Assembly (NCBI GenBank): GCA_021495925.1
Contig: JAKEKT010000008.1
Coordinates: 186,001-250,000 of the forward strand
Direction: 5' to 3'
Source: Diplodia intermedia
Taxonomy: Eukaryota; Ascomycota; Dothideomycetes; Botryosphaeriales; Botryosphaeriaceae
Length of the DNA: 64,000 nucleotides
Shown piece by piece: positions 20,941 through 31,700 of this stretch (within the stretch, counting starts at the first letter, position 1; every line of letters starts with the position of its first letter). The position numbers were made by a program, and so were the translations under genes. The notes under the pieces were generated by a model that saw only the letters and a program-made list of their open reading frames with translations, was not told the DNA's origin and did no database searches.

Positions 20941-21479
20941 TCACAGCTCCATGACGCCGGCGCCGTTGCCGGGCACGCCGGCGGCAGCACGGTCCTGTTG
21001 TACGGCGGCCACGCGGGCGGCGGCGGCCTTTGCGGTGGCCTTGACGGCCTCGACGGAGGTCTGGAGGATGGTGTGGACGGAGTCGTCGGGGGCGCCGGAG
21101 GTCTCGCCGGCGAGGTAGTAGGCGGCGCGGTTGACGAGGAAGGAGATGTGCTCGGGCAGGTAGAGCGAGGCGGCGATGACGATCATGCTGGCGAAGAGGA
21201 AGACGAAGGAGTCTGTGCATGTCAGCGGGAAAAGTCGGCGGAGACGGGCGCCATGTGCGTACTGAAGATGAACTTCTCGGTTGGGGTGAGCATGTACAGC
21301 GAGAAGGTGACCTCGTACTGGTAGCGCTTGCGCTGCAGCCAGCGCAGGACGGCGGTCGGGTACAGCATGAGGGCGAGGGCCAGGATGCTGGCGGAGGCGG
21401 CGAGGAAGGCGTAGGTGAGGGTGGAGGTGTAGTAGTAGACTTGTTGGCTGAGGGAGGTTGCGTCGGCGTAGTGCGACAT
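20941..21479 (-). CDS. Small subunit of serine palmitoyltransferase-like protein
   Basis: Two exons (21479-21263 and 21212-20941) joined by a 50-nt GT-AG intron give 162 aa. The N terminus is MSHYADATSL. The first membrane segment is about residues 20-45 (TYAFLAASASILALALMLYP). Then comes the core YQYEVTFSLYMLTPTEKFIFNS, restored by splicing, and a second hydrophobic segment FVFLFASMIVIAASLYLPEH. This YxYELVT-MLxPxE-FNS-LYxPEH layout is that of the animal ssSPTa/b and fungal SPT small-subunit-like family, ER membrane activators of the first enzyme of sphingolipid synthesis. The C-terminal Ala-rich extension is not part of the core. The start codon is 250 bp from that of the divergent mitochondrial release factor. 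Confidence 0.8.
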
Positions 21480-21729
21480 GGATAATCTCGATCAGCGGAT
21501 GCTTTGGTAATTGGCGGCCCTGCTGGCGGGTAGGGGCGGGCGAGAGAGCAATGGCCGGATCCGCGCGCGCGACGGTGATTATTATTGCGGAGGATGCTGG
21601 GGTGCGCAACCGGTGGTGCCTGCGGGCGGAAAAGGAGCGCGCGTTCCTGCGTGTTTCACCCAGGGTCTTTGCGTCCCACCTCTGGCCACGCTCATCCAAC
21701 GTCACGTTTCCGCCCATCCGCACCTCGAC

Positions 21730-22386
21730 ATGGCGCTCCGCTGCATGCGGCTCTTGCTCACCCCGCCAGCACGGCCCGCACTTTATCGGGAACTACACGC
21801 GCCTCTGGCCTCGCGTCCATTCACCGTCGCTGCAGCGCTCCACGGCCCAAAACCACTGCCTCCTCGGCCCACCATTAACGAAGATGATATCACCGAGTCC
21901 TTTCTCAAAGGCAGTGGCCCAGGCGGCCAGAAGATTGTACTGCACGCCCCAAGCCCGTTTCTCCAAGTGCGCACTAATTGTGCTGTACAGAATAAAACCT
22001 CGTCGGCTGTTCAGCTGAAGCATCTTCCCACCGGCATCGTCATCAAGTACCAAGGCACGCGGTCTCGGACCCAGAACCGCAAGACCGCCCGCAGGATGCT
22101 GGCTGAGCGGCTTGAGGAGATGGAGAAGGGCGACGAGAGCAGGACGCAGATCAAGCGTGCCGCCCAGGCCAAGAAAAAGGCCAGCAAAGCGAAAAAGTCA
22201 AAGAGAAAGTACAAAGCTCTCGAAGAAGCCAAGAAAGCCGCAGCTGGCGGTGATGCGGCAGGCATCCCAGCAGACAATGCTCACGGCGAGGAAGACGAAG
22301 AATGGGAAGAGTTTGACGACGAAAGCATCGACCAAAAGGATGAACCCCCCACCAATCGACCGGAGAGCGGGCCGCGTGACCCTTGA
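21730..22386 (+). CDS. Mitochondrial class I release factor-like protein with GGQ motif (MTRFR/C12orf65-type)
   Basis: Exons 21730-21936 and 21991-22386 encode 200 aa. The start MALRCMRLLL opens an Arg-rich mitochondrial targeting sequence. The catalytic motif GGQ is at residues 65-67 in SFLKGSGPGGQKI; splicing then restores NKTSSAVQLKHLPTGIVIKY and QNRKTARRMLAERL, the standard domain of codon-independent peptidyl-tRNA hydrolases. The C terminus is Lys-rich then acidic, as in the human C12orf65 group, which rescues stalled mitochondrial ribosomes. There is no codon-recognition domain, so it is not a stop-codon-reading RF1. The 54-nt intron lacks stop codons and is a multiple of three, so retention would insert 18 residues right after GGQKI. 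It is divergent from the SPT small subunit gene. Confidence 0.9.
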   Translation: MALRCMRLLLTPPARPALYRELHAPLASRPFTVAAALHGPKPLPPRPTINEDDITESFLKGSGPGGQKIVLHAPSPFLQVRTNCAVQNKTSSAVQLKHLPTGIVIKYQGTRSRTQNRKTARRMLAERLEEMEKGDESRTQIKRAAQAKKKASKAKKSKRKYKALEEAKKAAAGGDAAGIPADNAHGEEDEEWEEFDDESIDQKDEPPTNRPESGPRDP

Positions 22387-22529
22387 CGTCTGCTCTGTTG
22401 CAATATCGAGACACCGATGTATCGATATTCCCGAGTATTCATTGTTCATGGTGCAGCTGAAGCTGTTGCCTACGTGACTCTTTGATATAATAGTCGCCTG
22501 TTGTGCTCATCCATCTCACGGTTTCAACC

Positions 22530-23035
22530 ATGAACAACACCACCGGGATGCGAATGAGGGAAGCGTGGGATCTCGAGCAGCCCGAGTCGACCATGGGCCC
22601 CTATCCGTCGGTTGAAGAGACGCATGAAGCTCGAGATCGGTGGACCGCTTTGAACGCATTCGCTGCGCATCTGGTCAAGTACGGCAACGAGATTGAGAGG
22701 CTGCACCGCTACCGCCTCTACGCATTATGCACGATAAAAGATGCGCTGGAGTATGGTTTCAAATCTCGATATGGAAAGACTTTCTGGCTCCACATCCCGG
22801 CTGCGGCGAAGTGGGTCGAAATACTTCGCTCGGAGATGCGCTACTGGGTCGACGATTATGACAACGCACCAAAGGCCGGCGGTGGAACTGTGTGGGATGC
22901 GGATGAGCGTGGCTACGGGTTTTCGGCTGAGCGGTGGGCATTTGGAGGGAGCAATTCCGCCGCTTTCCCACTCACAAGAGGCTTAACAAGGAGACGCAGC
23001 GCATAGCTGCGGAGGCCGCGGAGCGAATGGAATGA
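22530..23035 (+). pseudogene. Small fungal DUF3632-like protein with an apparent frameshift
   Basis: From ATG 22530 (MNNTTGMRMREAWDLEQPES) the frame reads RWTALNAFAAHLVKYGNEIE and WVEILRSEMRYWVDDYDNA to GYGFSAERWAF at 22943. It then degrades (GGSNSAAFP) and stops at 23006. The -1 frame starting at TGG 22943 instead continues WREQFRRFPTHKRL, KETQRIAAEAAERME and stops at 23035, which is the usual kind of ending (ERWAFWREQF...A..AA..M) for fungal DUF3632-like proteins. One missing T in the TTTGG at 22941-22945 would explain this. It may be a sequencing error, a strain-specific pseudogene or a missed splice. The family assignment is by resemblance only and no function is known. Confidence 0.5.
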
Positions 23036-23709
23036 ATGAAACCCGCCATACAACGCCGTTCCTCGGCCTTTCTGAAGGGTTGCCGACTATACATGCGACT
23101 TCTCTCGAACATGGGAGGCGATGGCACAATGCAGAATGACGAAGTGTACCAACATCATCTTCTTAGTCGGCACGATCCACCGTGACGTTCTAATTGTACA
23201 ATTTATGTAAAGCGTGAGATTCTATGACTGGGCGCGTATATGTGTGGGTTTAAGACGTATCAACATCCAGATCCTTCGACTGCCCGCCGACTGAGGAGAC
23301 ATGCATGCATTGGGTGGATTTTCGTCCACCAGGAGTCAAAGTCATAGAAAAAAAAAATAGGGCGCTTTCACGATTCCGGCAAGAAGTGAGCCATTAGCAA
23401 AAAAGTAGATTTATTGTAATCTCAAGTTGAAAGACGAGTACAGTTGATGCGTGGCAGCTAACTTCTATTGGCATACATGGTGCATACAGATCAGATCAAA
23501 GCTCGGCATGAAAAGGACACCGCCATTACTAACGCGACAACATCTAACCCCTCTGCCCCGGACTTCTATAGTTCCACCAGCTATTTCTCGACAGTAGCCC
23601 GACACTTCTTCGTCCTTCTGCTCCTACCGCCGCCGACGACCAGACACCCACACCCACCCGCAACAGAAAAGGAGAGAAGAAGATCCCCATCCCATCCCAT
23701 CCCATCCCA
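23036..23709. other. Convergent intergenic region
   Basis: 3' ends of the DUF3632-like gene and TRAPPC9. No supported gene. A CCCAT pentamer repeat runs into the TRAPPC9 stop codon. Confidence 0.5.
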
Positions 23710-23710
23710 T
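23686..23710. repeat. (CCCAT)5 tandem repeat at the TRAPPC9 stop codon
   Basis: Five perfect CCCAT units; the last T is the first base (plus-strand order) of the stop codon complement at 23710-23712. Confidence 0.9.
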
Positions 23711-26700
23711 CACACAACGACCTGCACCCAACACAAGCTGCCCACGTGGCCACTCGGCGGAAACGGGCCCTCGGCCACCTCCAGGCCCAACTCGACGACG
23801 AACCCGGTCCAGCCGCCCACGCCGAACGGGCAGACGAGCTCGCTCTCCAGCCGCGTCTCGGCGCGGGGCTCGAGGCGCACGCGGCGCGCCCAGCCGAGCA
23901 GCTGCTGCGCGATGCGCGAGCGCACGCTGTCGTCCGGGTCGAGCAGGGGCGAGCCGCCGCGGACGCGGACGACGGGCGCGACCGTGAACGAGTGCGCCGT
24001 GTCCGGCGACGTGTTGACGAGCGTGGCCGTGACCTTTGCCGTGTCGCCGCGGCGGAGCGTGTAGAGGGGCCGGGGGAAGCGCGACGGCGACGACGACGGG
24101 TGGTGGTCCGTGTCGGTGGTGACGGGGACCCGGAGCTCGGGCGGCAGCGACATGCTGATGGAGAGGATGGACATGATGTAGCCGACCGTCTCGGATGTGA
24201 GGCGCAGCGCGGCGCAGTTGACGATGCCTTGGCGCGCGCCGGAGCGGTCGCGCCAGCGGCAGCGTAGGCTCTGGAGCAGTTTTTGGCGGTACCAGAAGCA
24301 CATGCGGTCCTCGCGCGACAGCGGCTGCGTGTCCGTCAGCACGAACTGGCGGTCCTGTGCCGCGGGAATGGCGTCGTTGGAGTAGGGCAGGTGGATTTTG
24401 GGCACCAGCACCGCCATGCTACTGGCTTGGCCCGGCTTGAGGTAGTCGGAGCGGCTGGTGAGAGGGTGGTCCGCGGCGGATGATGGTGGCAATTGCCTGG
24501 TTGGAGAGGTAGGAACGGCGGCGGCCTCATCGTACCAGGCTTCCACACCGAGCTCGCGGTCCGAGACGTTGAGGAAGTCGAAGATCAGCACGAAATGCTC
24601 GTTCAGGTCGACTTGCGGAAACTTGGCCGCAATGTGCTCGCTCGCCTCACGGCCGGGCAGCACGGAGAAGTGTGAGGCGGTTATGGACGGCTGGACGGTG
24701 ACTGCTATCTCCTGAGAGACTCTGCTCGTCACCAAGTAGTCTCCGAGCTCCGGTGGCTTGTCTGCTGCAGCGTACTCGACGCCAACGATGCCCTTGTTGA
24801 GGCCGCGGACGCCAAACACGTCGACGGTGAAGGTTATGGTCTTGTTCGAGTCGAGTTGCGACGAAGGCTTGAAGTCTCTGGACTTCCACTCAGCGCGGCC
24901 AATGTCCTGGCCGAGCTCGTATATCTGCGAGGGCAGGTTGCTGCTTCTACGGGAAACCCTTAGTACGTCCACAGTATTGTTGCGTCCGAGCATGTGCAGA
25001 ATCTTGGCCTTGATGGGTTTGTCCTTCTCGTCGTGACTGACGGTGGCTTTGAAAGTCTTGGTCTCTCCCTCCAAAAGGGAGATGGTGTCCTGTATCAGAT
25101 TCGTTCTGATAGCAAGGCTCGGCTGCTGCGGCACCACGGTGACTGACGGCAGAACAGGCTGTCCTCGCGAAACAGGCCTGATGGTCGTAGCCGTGCCAGG
25201 CCTGGAACCCTCTTTGGTTTTCTTGGACTTCGCAACACTGTGGCCCACCTCCTTCATCTTCTCCACCTCTTGGATTGTTGTTCGACTGACGGAGACATCG
25301 AAATCCCTTTCGCGACATTGGCGCACCTTGACGCGCAGCTTGACTAGATCATGCACATCGGGTACGGTGGCGACAACCGGGACGCGCAATGGCTGCACCG
25401 CGCAAGGCGGGATTTGGTATGTCAGATTGGGAGGACAGGCAATCTCGACACCTTTCGTAGACACCAGCTTGATGGACTCAATGTCAAGAGAGAAGGCGAA
25501 GGGATTGCGCAGTGTTACGATGAATTCACTGGGCTCGCCTGCCACGAGTGGCACCACGGCCGAACCTTTGTTTCTGTCTCCGAAAGCTTGGTGCTCGAAC
25601 CTGGCGCTGGTTCTTTGCAGCGGGTCGTCATTTGTGTTCTTGCGGAGAGTCAGATCACGCCCTGCGCGCTCTGAATCATACTTGACGCTGTGTACAAGAT
25701 GATCGTACCAGAAGAGTGCTTCTGTTTGCTCCATGCCAACTGCCTTCGCAGCTTCCAAAGAACGATGTATGTTTTGTACCAGCCGATGTTGATCTTCTCT
25801 GGGCATGAGACATCTGAAGCCGGGATCTGTCTCTTCCAGGGGTTCCTGTGGGGCAATGATGCTGAGGAATGAAGAGGAAAAGTCCAATACCCCTTGAAGG
25901 TCTGCCATGGCCTCACAGACATTGATACACCGTCGGAGAACTTCCGCCTTCAGCACGATACTTCCGTAAGCCCGCAGGGTTTCTGAAACGCCGTCCACCT
26001 TCGGCTCGAGTCGACTTCTGGCAGGAACACCGTACTCGCGCACGAACTGCTCTAAGAAGATAAAGACCGTTTCGCCGTACTTCCTGTCGGTAGGTTGGAC
26101 AAGGCCGCCCGCAAGCATCCCTGCTGCAGGATGGATTCCCATTTCGGCAGCTCCTAGTTTCCGCGCTTGAAGTAGTGCTGGGACTAGAATATCCATCAGG
26201 AGTGTGACGACAAACGCCCTTTTCCTTGAAAGACCTAGTTTGGCCAAGCACCCCGCGGCTTCCGCATATACTGTTGCCCGCTCTGTGTCGGTGATGGTTG
26301 CCGAGGAGGACACGGAATCGATGGCGTCAGAAAGTATGTTTGAAATGTAGACGATTCTGCTTGAACTTCCTTTCACAGGAGGTGAGCTGTTTTCGGATTG
26401 ACTTTCGACCTTCGCCAAGAACTCCTTTGGAGTGAAGGTTTTGCCCAAGCGTTCTATCGCTGTGAGGAGATTCGACATTCGAATCTTGTTCTCCGCGTCA
26501 ACCAAGGTGAGCAGATGGCCGGAATCGCTCTTGAAGGAAAGCCTGTAAAAGCTCATTACTCGAGAAATGATTTCCGGGGTGTATTCAATGACATTTGCAA
26601 GAGTGCCGGACACCGGCATCCCCTTTGTGCTGGGAGTGCAAGTCGTGGGTATCTGCATGACGTCAATAATTTACGGGGGGGCATGAATGTTGGCGTGCGG

Positions 26701-27954
26701 CTTACTTCGAACTCCTGTTCATGGCCAACAAGGATCAGAGCGCAGATCAGCATCTGCTCCAGAGCCTTTCCCATAACCAAGTGTTCGCTAACATTCTCGG
26801 CTTTGAGATAAGTTTCATGGGCCTTCTTCAGGCCTTCAGCAACAAAGCCAGCCATTAAGCAGACTTGTGCATCTACTAGATCGTGCCGACAAGCATTGCT
26901 GAGCCTTGCCTTTTCCTCCATACTGCCAGACCCGAAGCCCTGGATTGAGAAGCGCTGGAGAGCACGGGGACGTGCAGGCATCGAATCAGTTGGAGTCGTC
27001 TCGCCAGATCTCCCGCTTGAGGGATCATCAGCTGGCGAGAGCTCTGGTGGGGTAATGGCGCGGAGGTTCTCGGCCGGGGGACTCAGGCGCAAACCAAGGG
27101 AACCCCGTCTCCCAGTTGCTTCCTGCTTCTGCAGCTGTTGAATCTGAACAGGCTGAGCGGGAGATGCAGTGCGCGAAACGGAGTTTTCTGCCGCTCCGAA
27201 GCCGAAAGAACTTTGGCGGACGAGGGAGAAAGGCGACTTGGGAGGGACAGGGGAGGAGGGCCCAGAAGCAATGCTGATTTCCGGTAGTGCTTGCAACGAC
27301 TTGGAGAGTCCTGTCATCTCTGCCAGGAGCAACGACGAGAGGTCGCACATTACGGTCTTCATGGTGGTACTGGTGGATTCCGACTGGGGCGGCACGAGTA
27401 TGGTTTCCTCGGGCAGCCAAGGCGGTAGAGACGGAAGGCCGCAGTCAAAAAGCAGAAGCTTGTGCACCACGGCCCGAGGGTATTCCTCGCGCATGACATC
27501 AACAACTTCATTCAGTTCCTCTCGTTTGAGAGCGGTGTTAGTCTTGTCTGCTGCAGCATTGGCACCCTCGCTGTCCAGGGCCTCCTGGTACTCTTCTCCA
27601 TCGGCGACACCGAGGACCATGAGCGGTTCTCGGCACAGCTCGAAAGGAGAAAGGGAGATGTAGGAAGCCGGGGGCATTGATGTTGTGAAATAGTACAGCA
27701 CGGTGCCTTCCGGGTTGCGCAAGGGAGAGAACATGGCTTGGGCACACATTAGCATGCATTTGAAACGGCCGTGACGAGGGCAGCGTACTTCGATCCGGGC
27801 GCGGGTCTGGGGTCACATCGCCCAGGCGGATGGCCGACTCGGGCTGCAGGCGCTCGACGCAGGTCATGAAGCGCGAGCGCTTGATCTTCCCCGCGGGGAC
27901 CAGGAGCACCCGAACGCGCGCAGGCGCAATGGGCGAGAAGGGATCAACGGCCAT
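23710..27954 (-). CDS. TRAPP II complex subunit TRAPPC9/Trs120 (HypA-type)
   Basis: Three exons: the start exon from ATG 27952-27954 (MAVDPFSPIAPARVRVLLVP), then a short GT-AG intron near 27740-27790, a middle exon from MFSPLRNPEGTVLYYFTTS, an intron at about 26655-26705, and a long final exon. The protein is roughly 1,380 residues, in range for Trs120. The N-terminal region contains RSRFMTCVERLQPES, a longin-like start common to TRAPPC9. The middle has a helical repeat region (HDLVDAQVCLMAGFVAEGLKKAHETY, EYTPEIISRVMSFYRLSF), and the C-terminal half has beta-rich, immunoglobulin-like segments (FIVTLRNPFAFSLDIESIKL, VEYAAADKPPELGDYLV). Trs120 is part of the Golgi tether that activates Rab11/Ypt31-type GTPases. 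In Aspergillus nidulans the homologue is HypA, known for polarity defects. Confidence 0.88.
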
Positions 27955-28717
27955 GGTGACATCTGGTGTGACGAAGGGCCGCCCCGCCGTGGATATTTAG
28001 AGCAGCGAGCTGGCGGTCAGGGCCGCAACGCGGACGCGGCGTCACGTGGCCAGAAGCGGGCGGGGGGCGAAGACGGGCCTTGGGCGGCGACGGCAGTCCT
28101 GCTGGGCCGACCTGGGACCAGCGAAGGGCGAGCGAAATCCGACTGGCGGGCTGGGCGGCGAGCTTGGTGAAGCTTGAGGCTGCGCAGCATCAGGAGCGCT
28201 GCATGGCCGAAAGGAGCGGCGTGGGCGGGCCCCAGCCGGCGATCAGTCACACGGCGGCGGCGGGGCGGGCTTTCTTTTCGGCGGGCGGAGGCAGGAAGGC
28301 GCGCTCCAGTGCTTGGCTCGGCGGCGGAGGGGCAGCCCTACCTGACTCGCGTGCTGCTACCCGCACCTCTACCTCGTTCAGCCTCAGAACCTCGCCGCCC
28401 CCTGTGCTTTGTCAGACCGTGCCCGTCGCAGCGCCGTCCCGCCTCCGACGCTCGGTGGCGCAGTGCAGCCGCCAGTTCCCTCGTGGTCCTTCTATTGTTT
28501 TCCCTTTGCCTTGCCCCACGCCACCGCCCGTCTCCTTCCTGTGTTTATAGACAGCCCTGCGCTGCTGCAGTTTCGCGCATGCCCGCGGCCGGCTCTTCTT
28601 CCTGGCGTCCCACCCAGTGAGCCAGTCCTACCTGTGTGGTACACTAGTCTCTACGAACATAAGACACGGTTGCCAACTCGCCACCGCTGCCCAACCAACT
28701 CCCAAACGCTTCCCGCC
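27955..28717. other. Divergent promoter region, TRAPPC9 / HATPase protein
   Basis: 763 bp between opposite start codons, GC-rich, C/T-rich towards 28717. ORFs in it are Arg/Ala-rich noise. Confidence 0.5.
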
Positions 28718-31700
28718 ATGGCCGGCGCCGCCAACTATGCTCGCATGCGCGAGTTGACCATGCAAGAGGGCCAGGATGACACCGTCACCGTCAACACCCG
28801 GGCCTTGATCGACAAGGTCTTGGCCCGGTACTCGGCCGAGTTTACCACCCTCAGAGAACTCGTCCAGAACGCCGCGGATGCTGGCGCCACCAAAGCCACC
28901 ATCAGACTGGAGACGGACCCGTCAACACGCGTGCCCCTGCCGCAGACGCAGGATCCCGCCGTTTTGCTCAGGCACGTGGTCAAGAACCACACCCTAAGAA
29001 GTCTCGATGTAGCCAACAACGGCAAGCCTTTTGCTGATGCAGACTGGTCGCGCCTGAGGTGCATCGCTGAGGGAAACCCCGATGAGACCAAGATCGGCGC
29101 TTTTGGCGTCGGCTTCTACTCTGTCTTCAGCGAATGTGACGAACCCTTTGTGATATCTGGCAACCGGACCAGTAAGTCCCCATCCGACCGCCCGTGCCTG
29201 GTGCCTCCGCTGACGCTGTTGTTCGTGTAGTGGCCTTTTTCTGGAAAGGGAACACTCTCGCTGTCAAATCCGGAACACTGCCTGCTGAGCAGGCCTCAGA
29301 CAACACTAGATTCATCCTAGACTACCGGAAATCCTCTGACAAGAACGGGGACGTGACTCCTTCCCCGGTCCCTGACCTTTTCGAGCTATCCAAGTTCTTC
29401 ACCACCAGTCTCACTTTCCTCGCATTACAGAGCATTGAGCTGTTTGTCGATAACTTCAAGATCCTACAACTTACCAAAACAACATCTGCCGCTGCCCCGG
29501 TTTCGATACCGAGCCACATCGGGACGAAATCCGAGAAAGGACTGATGGAGATCCGCGAAGTCACGCACCAGATGGCGAACATCAAGGCTGAGTGGACGAA
29601 TGTGATCGCTTGGGACCGCAAGGAGTCCACGCAAGAAATGGTGGCCGAAGAAGCAGCGCCAGCAGTGCCCAGTCTCAAGGGATTCTTTGCGAGGTTCAAC
29701 ATCGGAACCGCGAGCAAGAGAGAGCAGGAGCAGAAGGCTGCCAGAGAAAAGGTAGAAGCGCAACAGAGAGCCGTGGCAGAAGACGTGGCTGGCTCCTCGC
29801 AAGCAACTATTGCCTTGCGCATCAATACGGTCAACATCAACACCAAGGTTCCGAAGGTTTTGTCTAGCGAACTTCTTCGAGCCACCAAGAAACCGCCTCC
29901 TCAGCAAACTCGCTTGGCCATCTTGACCGCGGACCAGAGCAACCCGGCAACTTCCATAACGGACACTTCCGGCCTCACCGTGGATCGTGCTTCCGACCTC
30001 TTCGCCTCCGCTCTACCAACAAAGCATGGTCGTGTCTTTATCGGATTTCCGACTGGCCAGACAACCGGCTACCAGTGTCATATCTTCGCGCCTTCTCTGA
30101 TTCCAACCGTTGAACGTGAGAGTATTGACTTGTCAAATCGTCACGTCTCGACGTGGAACGAGGCTATGCTGGAAATCGCCGGTATTGCTTGTCGGATGGC
30201 ATTCGACAGTGGGATGGCAACCGTCAAGGAGAACCTTGCCAAAGAGCTGGCATCAGCTGGCGCATCCAAGCCTACTGGCGATCACATCTCGAAAGTCGTC
30301 CCTGATGCAATGCGTTTGCTGAAGCAGTGGACGTCTGAAGAAGCCACACCGTCTGCTGTAGTAGGGAAACGCGTGGAAATTGGATTCTGGAATGCTTCCA
30401 AAAAGGCCGAGATGCTCTCCACGAATGGTGTCCTACCATGTCAAAGCGTGCGCGTGTCGATGTTGAAGTTGGGATTCCTTCAAGACCTTCCCATGGTCCC
30501 CGAGCAGCTCATCGAAGCAAACAAAGCCTTCATCGAGAAGATGCTCGTGAAGCGTATCCTGTACTACCTCACGGTGGAGGACATTGTTCAGCGCCTTGAG
30601 AACAAACCTTTGAACGAAGAGGAGATGCGCGAGTTTCTCAAGTTCACTGCCGACATGTCCAATTCCGACACGATTGACACCGCCGATCTCAAGAAGCTTT
30701 TCAACGCCGCCGTGCTGACCGATGGTCAGACCATCATCGCACTTGGAAGCATCACTTTCTACTTAAACGCTGCCAAATACCCTCCCGATCTGCCTTTTCC
30801 GGATTCTGTCATGCCGTTGAGGTACACAAAGGACTTTACCCGCGTACAACTCGAAGGCTTCGGATGGACAGAGCTCCCCGTGGAAGAATGGATTCGCTAT
30901 CTCCTGGAGTTCAACCAGCGCAGTGGCGGGAAGTCGCTCACTAAGGATGCTGAGTTTGCCACCCAAGTTCTCAAGGTGATATCCAAGCAGTGGGATCAAC
31001 TCAGAGCCCACCAGCGAACCGAGGTGGTTGCACTTCTCCAGCCTCATACTGTGATGCCTACGAAGAGCGGCATGCAGACACCACAGCAGACATACCACCC
31101 TAACGTTAAGCTCTTTGAAGATCTTCCAAATCTCATAGTACCAGGCTTAAAGCCCAAATTCCTTGAGGCACTGGGGCTCCGCCAGACCATTGACCTGGAC
31201 TATGTGTTCACCCGACTGCTGGCTACTCCTAATAAGGCTGCTCAGGAAAATCGGCCTAAGTGGAGTCATATGGATCTCATCGAATACTTGGCGGATGTTC
31301 GCGACTCGATTCCCGCCAAGGACCGCACTGTCCTCGCTGAGAAGCAGATCTGGCCGGTGGAAGAGTATGCCGGATTCCGAGGAGACCCAAAGCGGTTGTA
31401 CAAGCTGCAGCAGATTTACGAGCCAGGCTCCGACAACAAGGCACTCGGTCTTCCAGTAATCAAATGGCGCTCGAATACGGAATATAGGTCCCAGGACCCA
31501 AAGGCCAAATTTCTTCGCGAGCTAGGTCTGCGAAAGAGCCCGAGCTGGAATGAAGTCATCGACATGATGTTGGATTCGGCGAAGATCAATGATGCGCAGC
31601 AGTATGAGAAGGCCATGCATTACTTCCTGTCCAATCGCGCGCTGTGGCAGAGTATTCCGGCGGCTGCTCTGTCAGACAAGAAGATACTCCCTGTGGAGGC

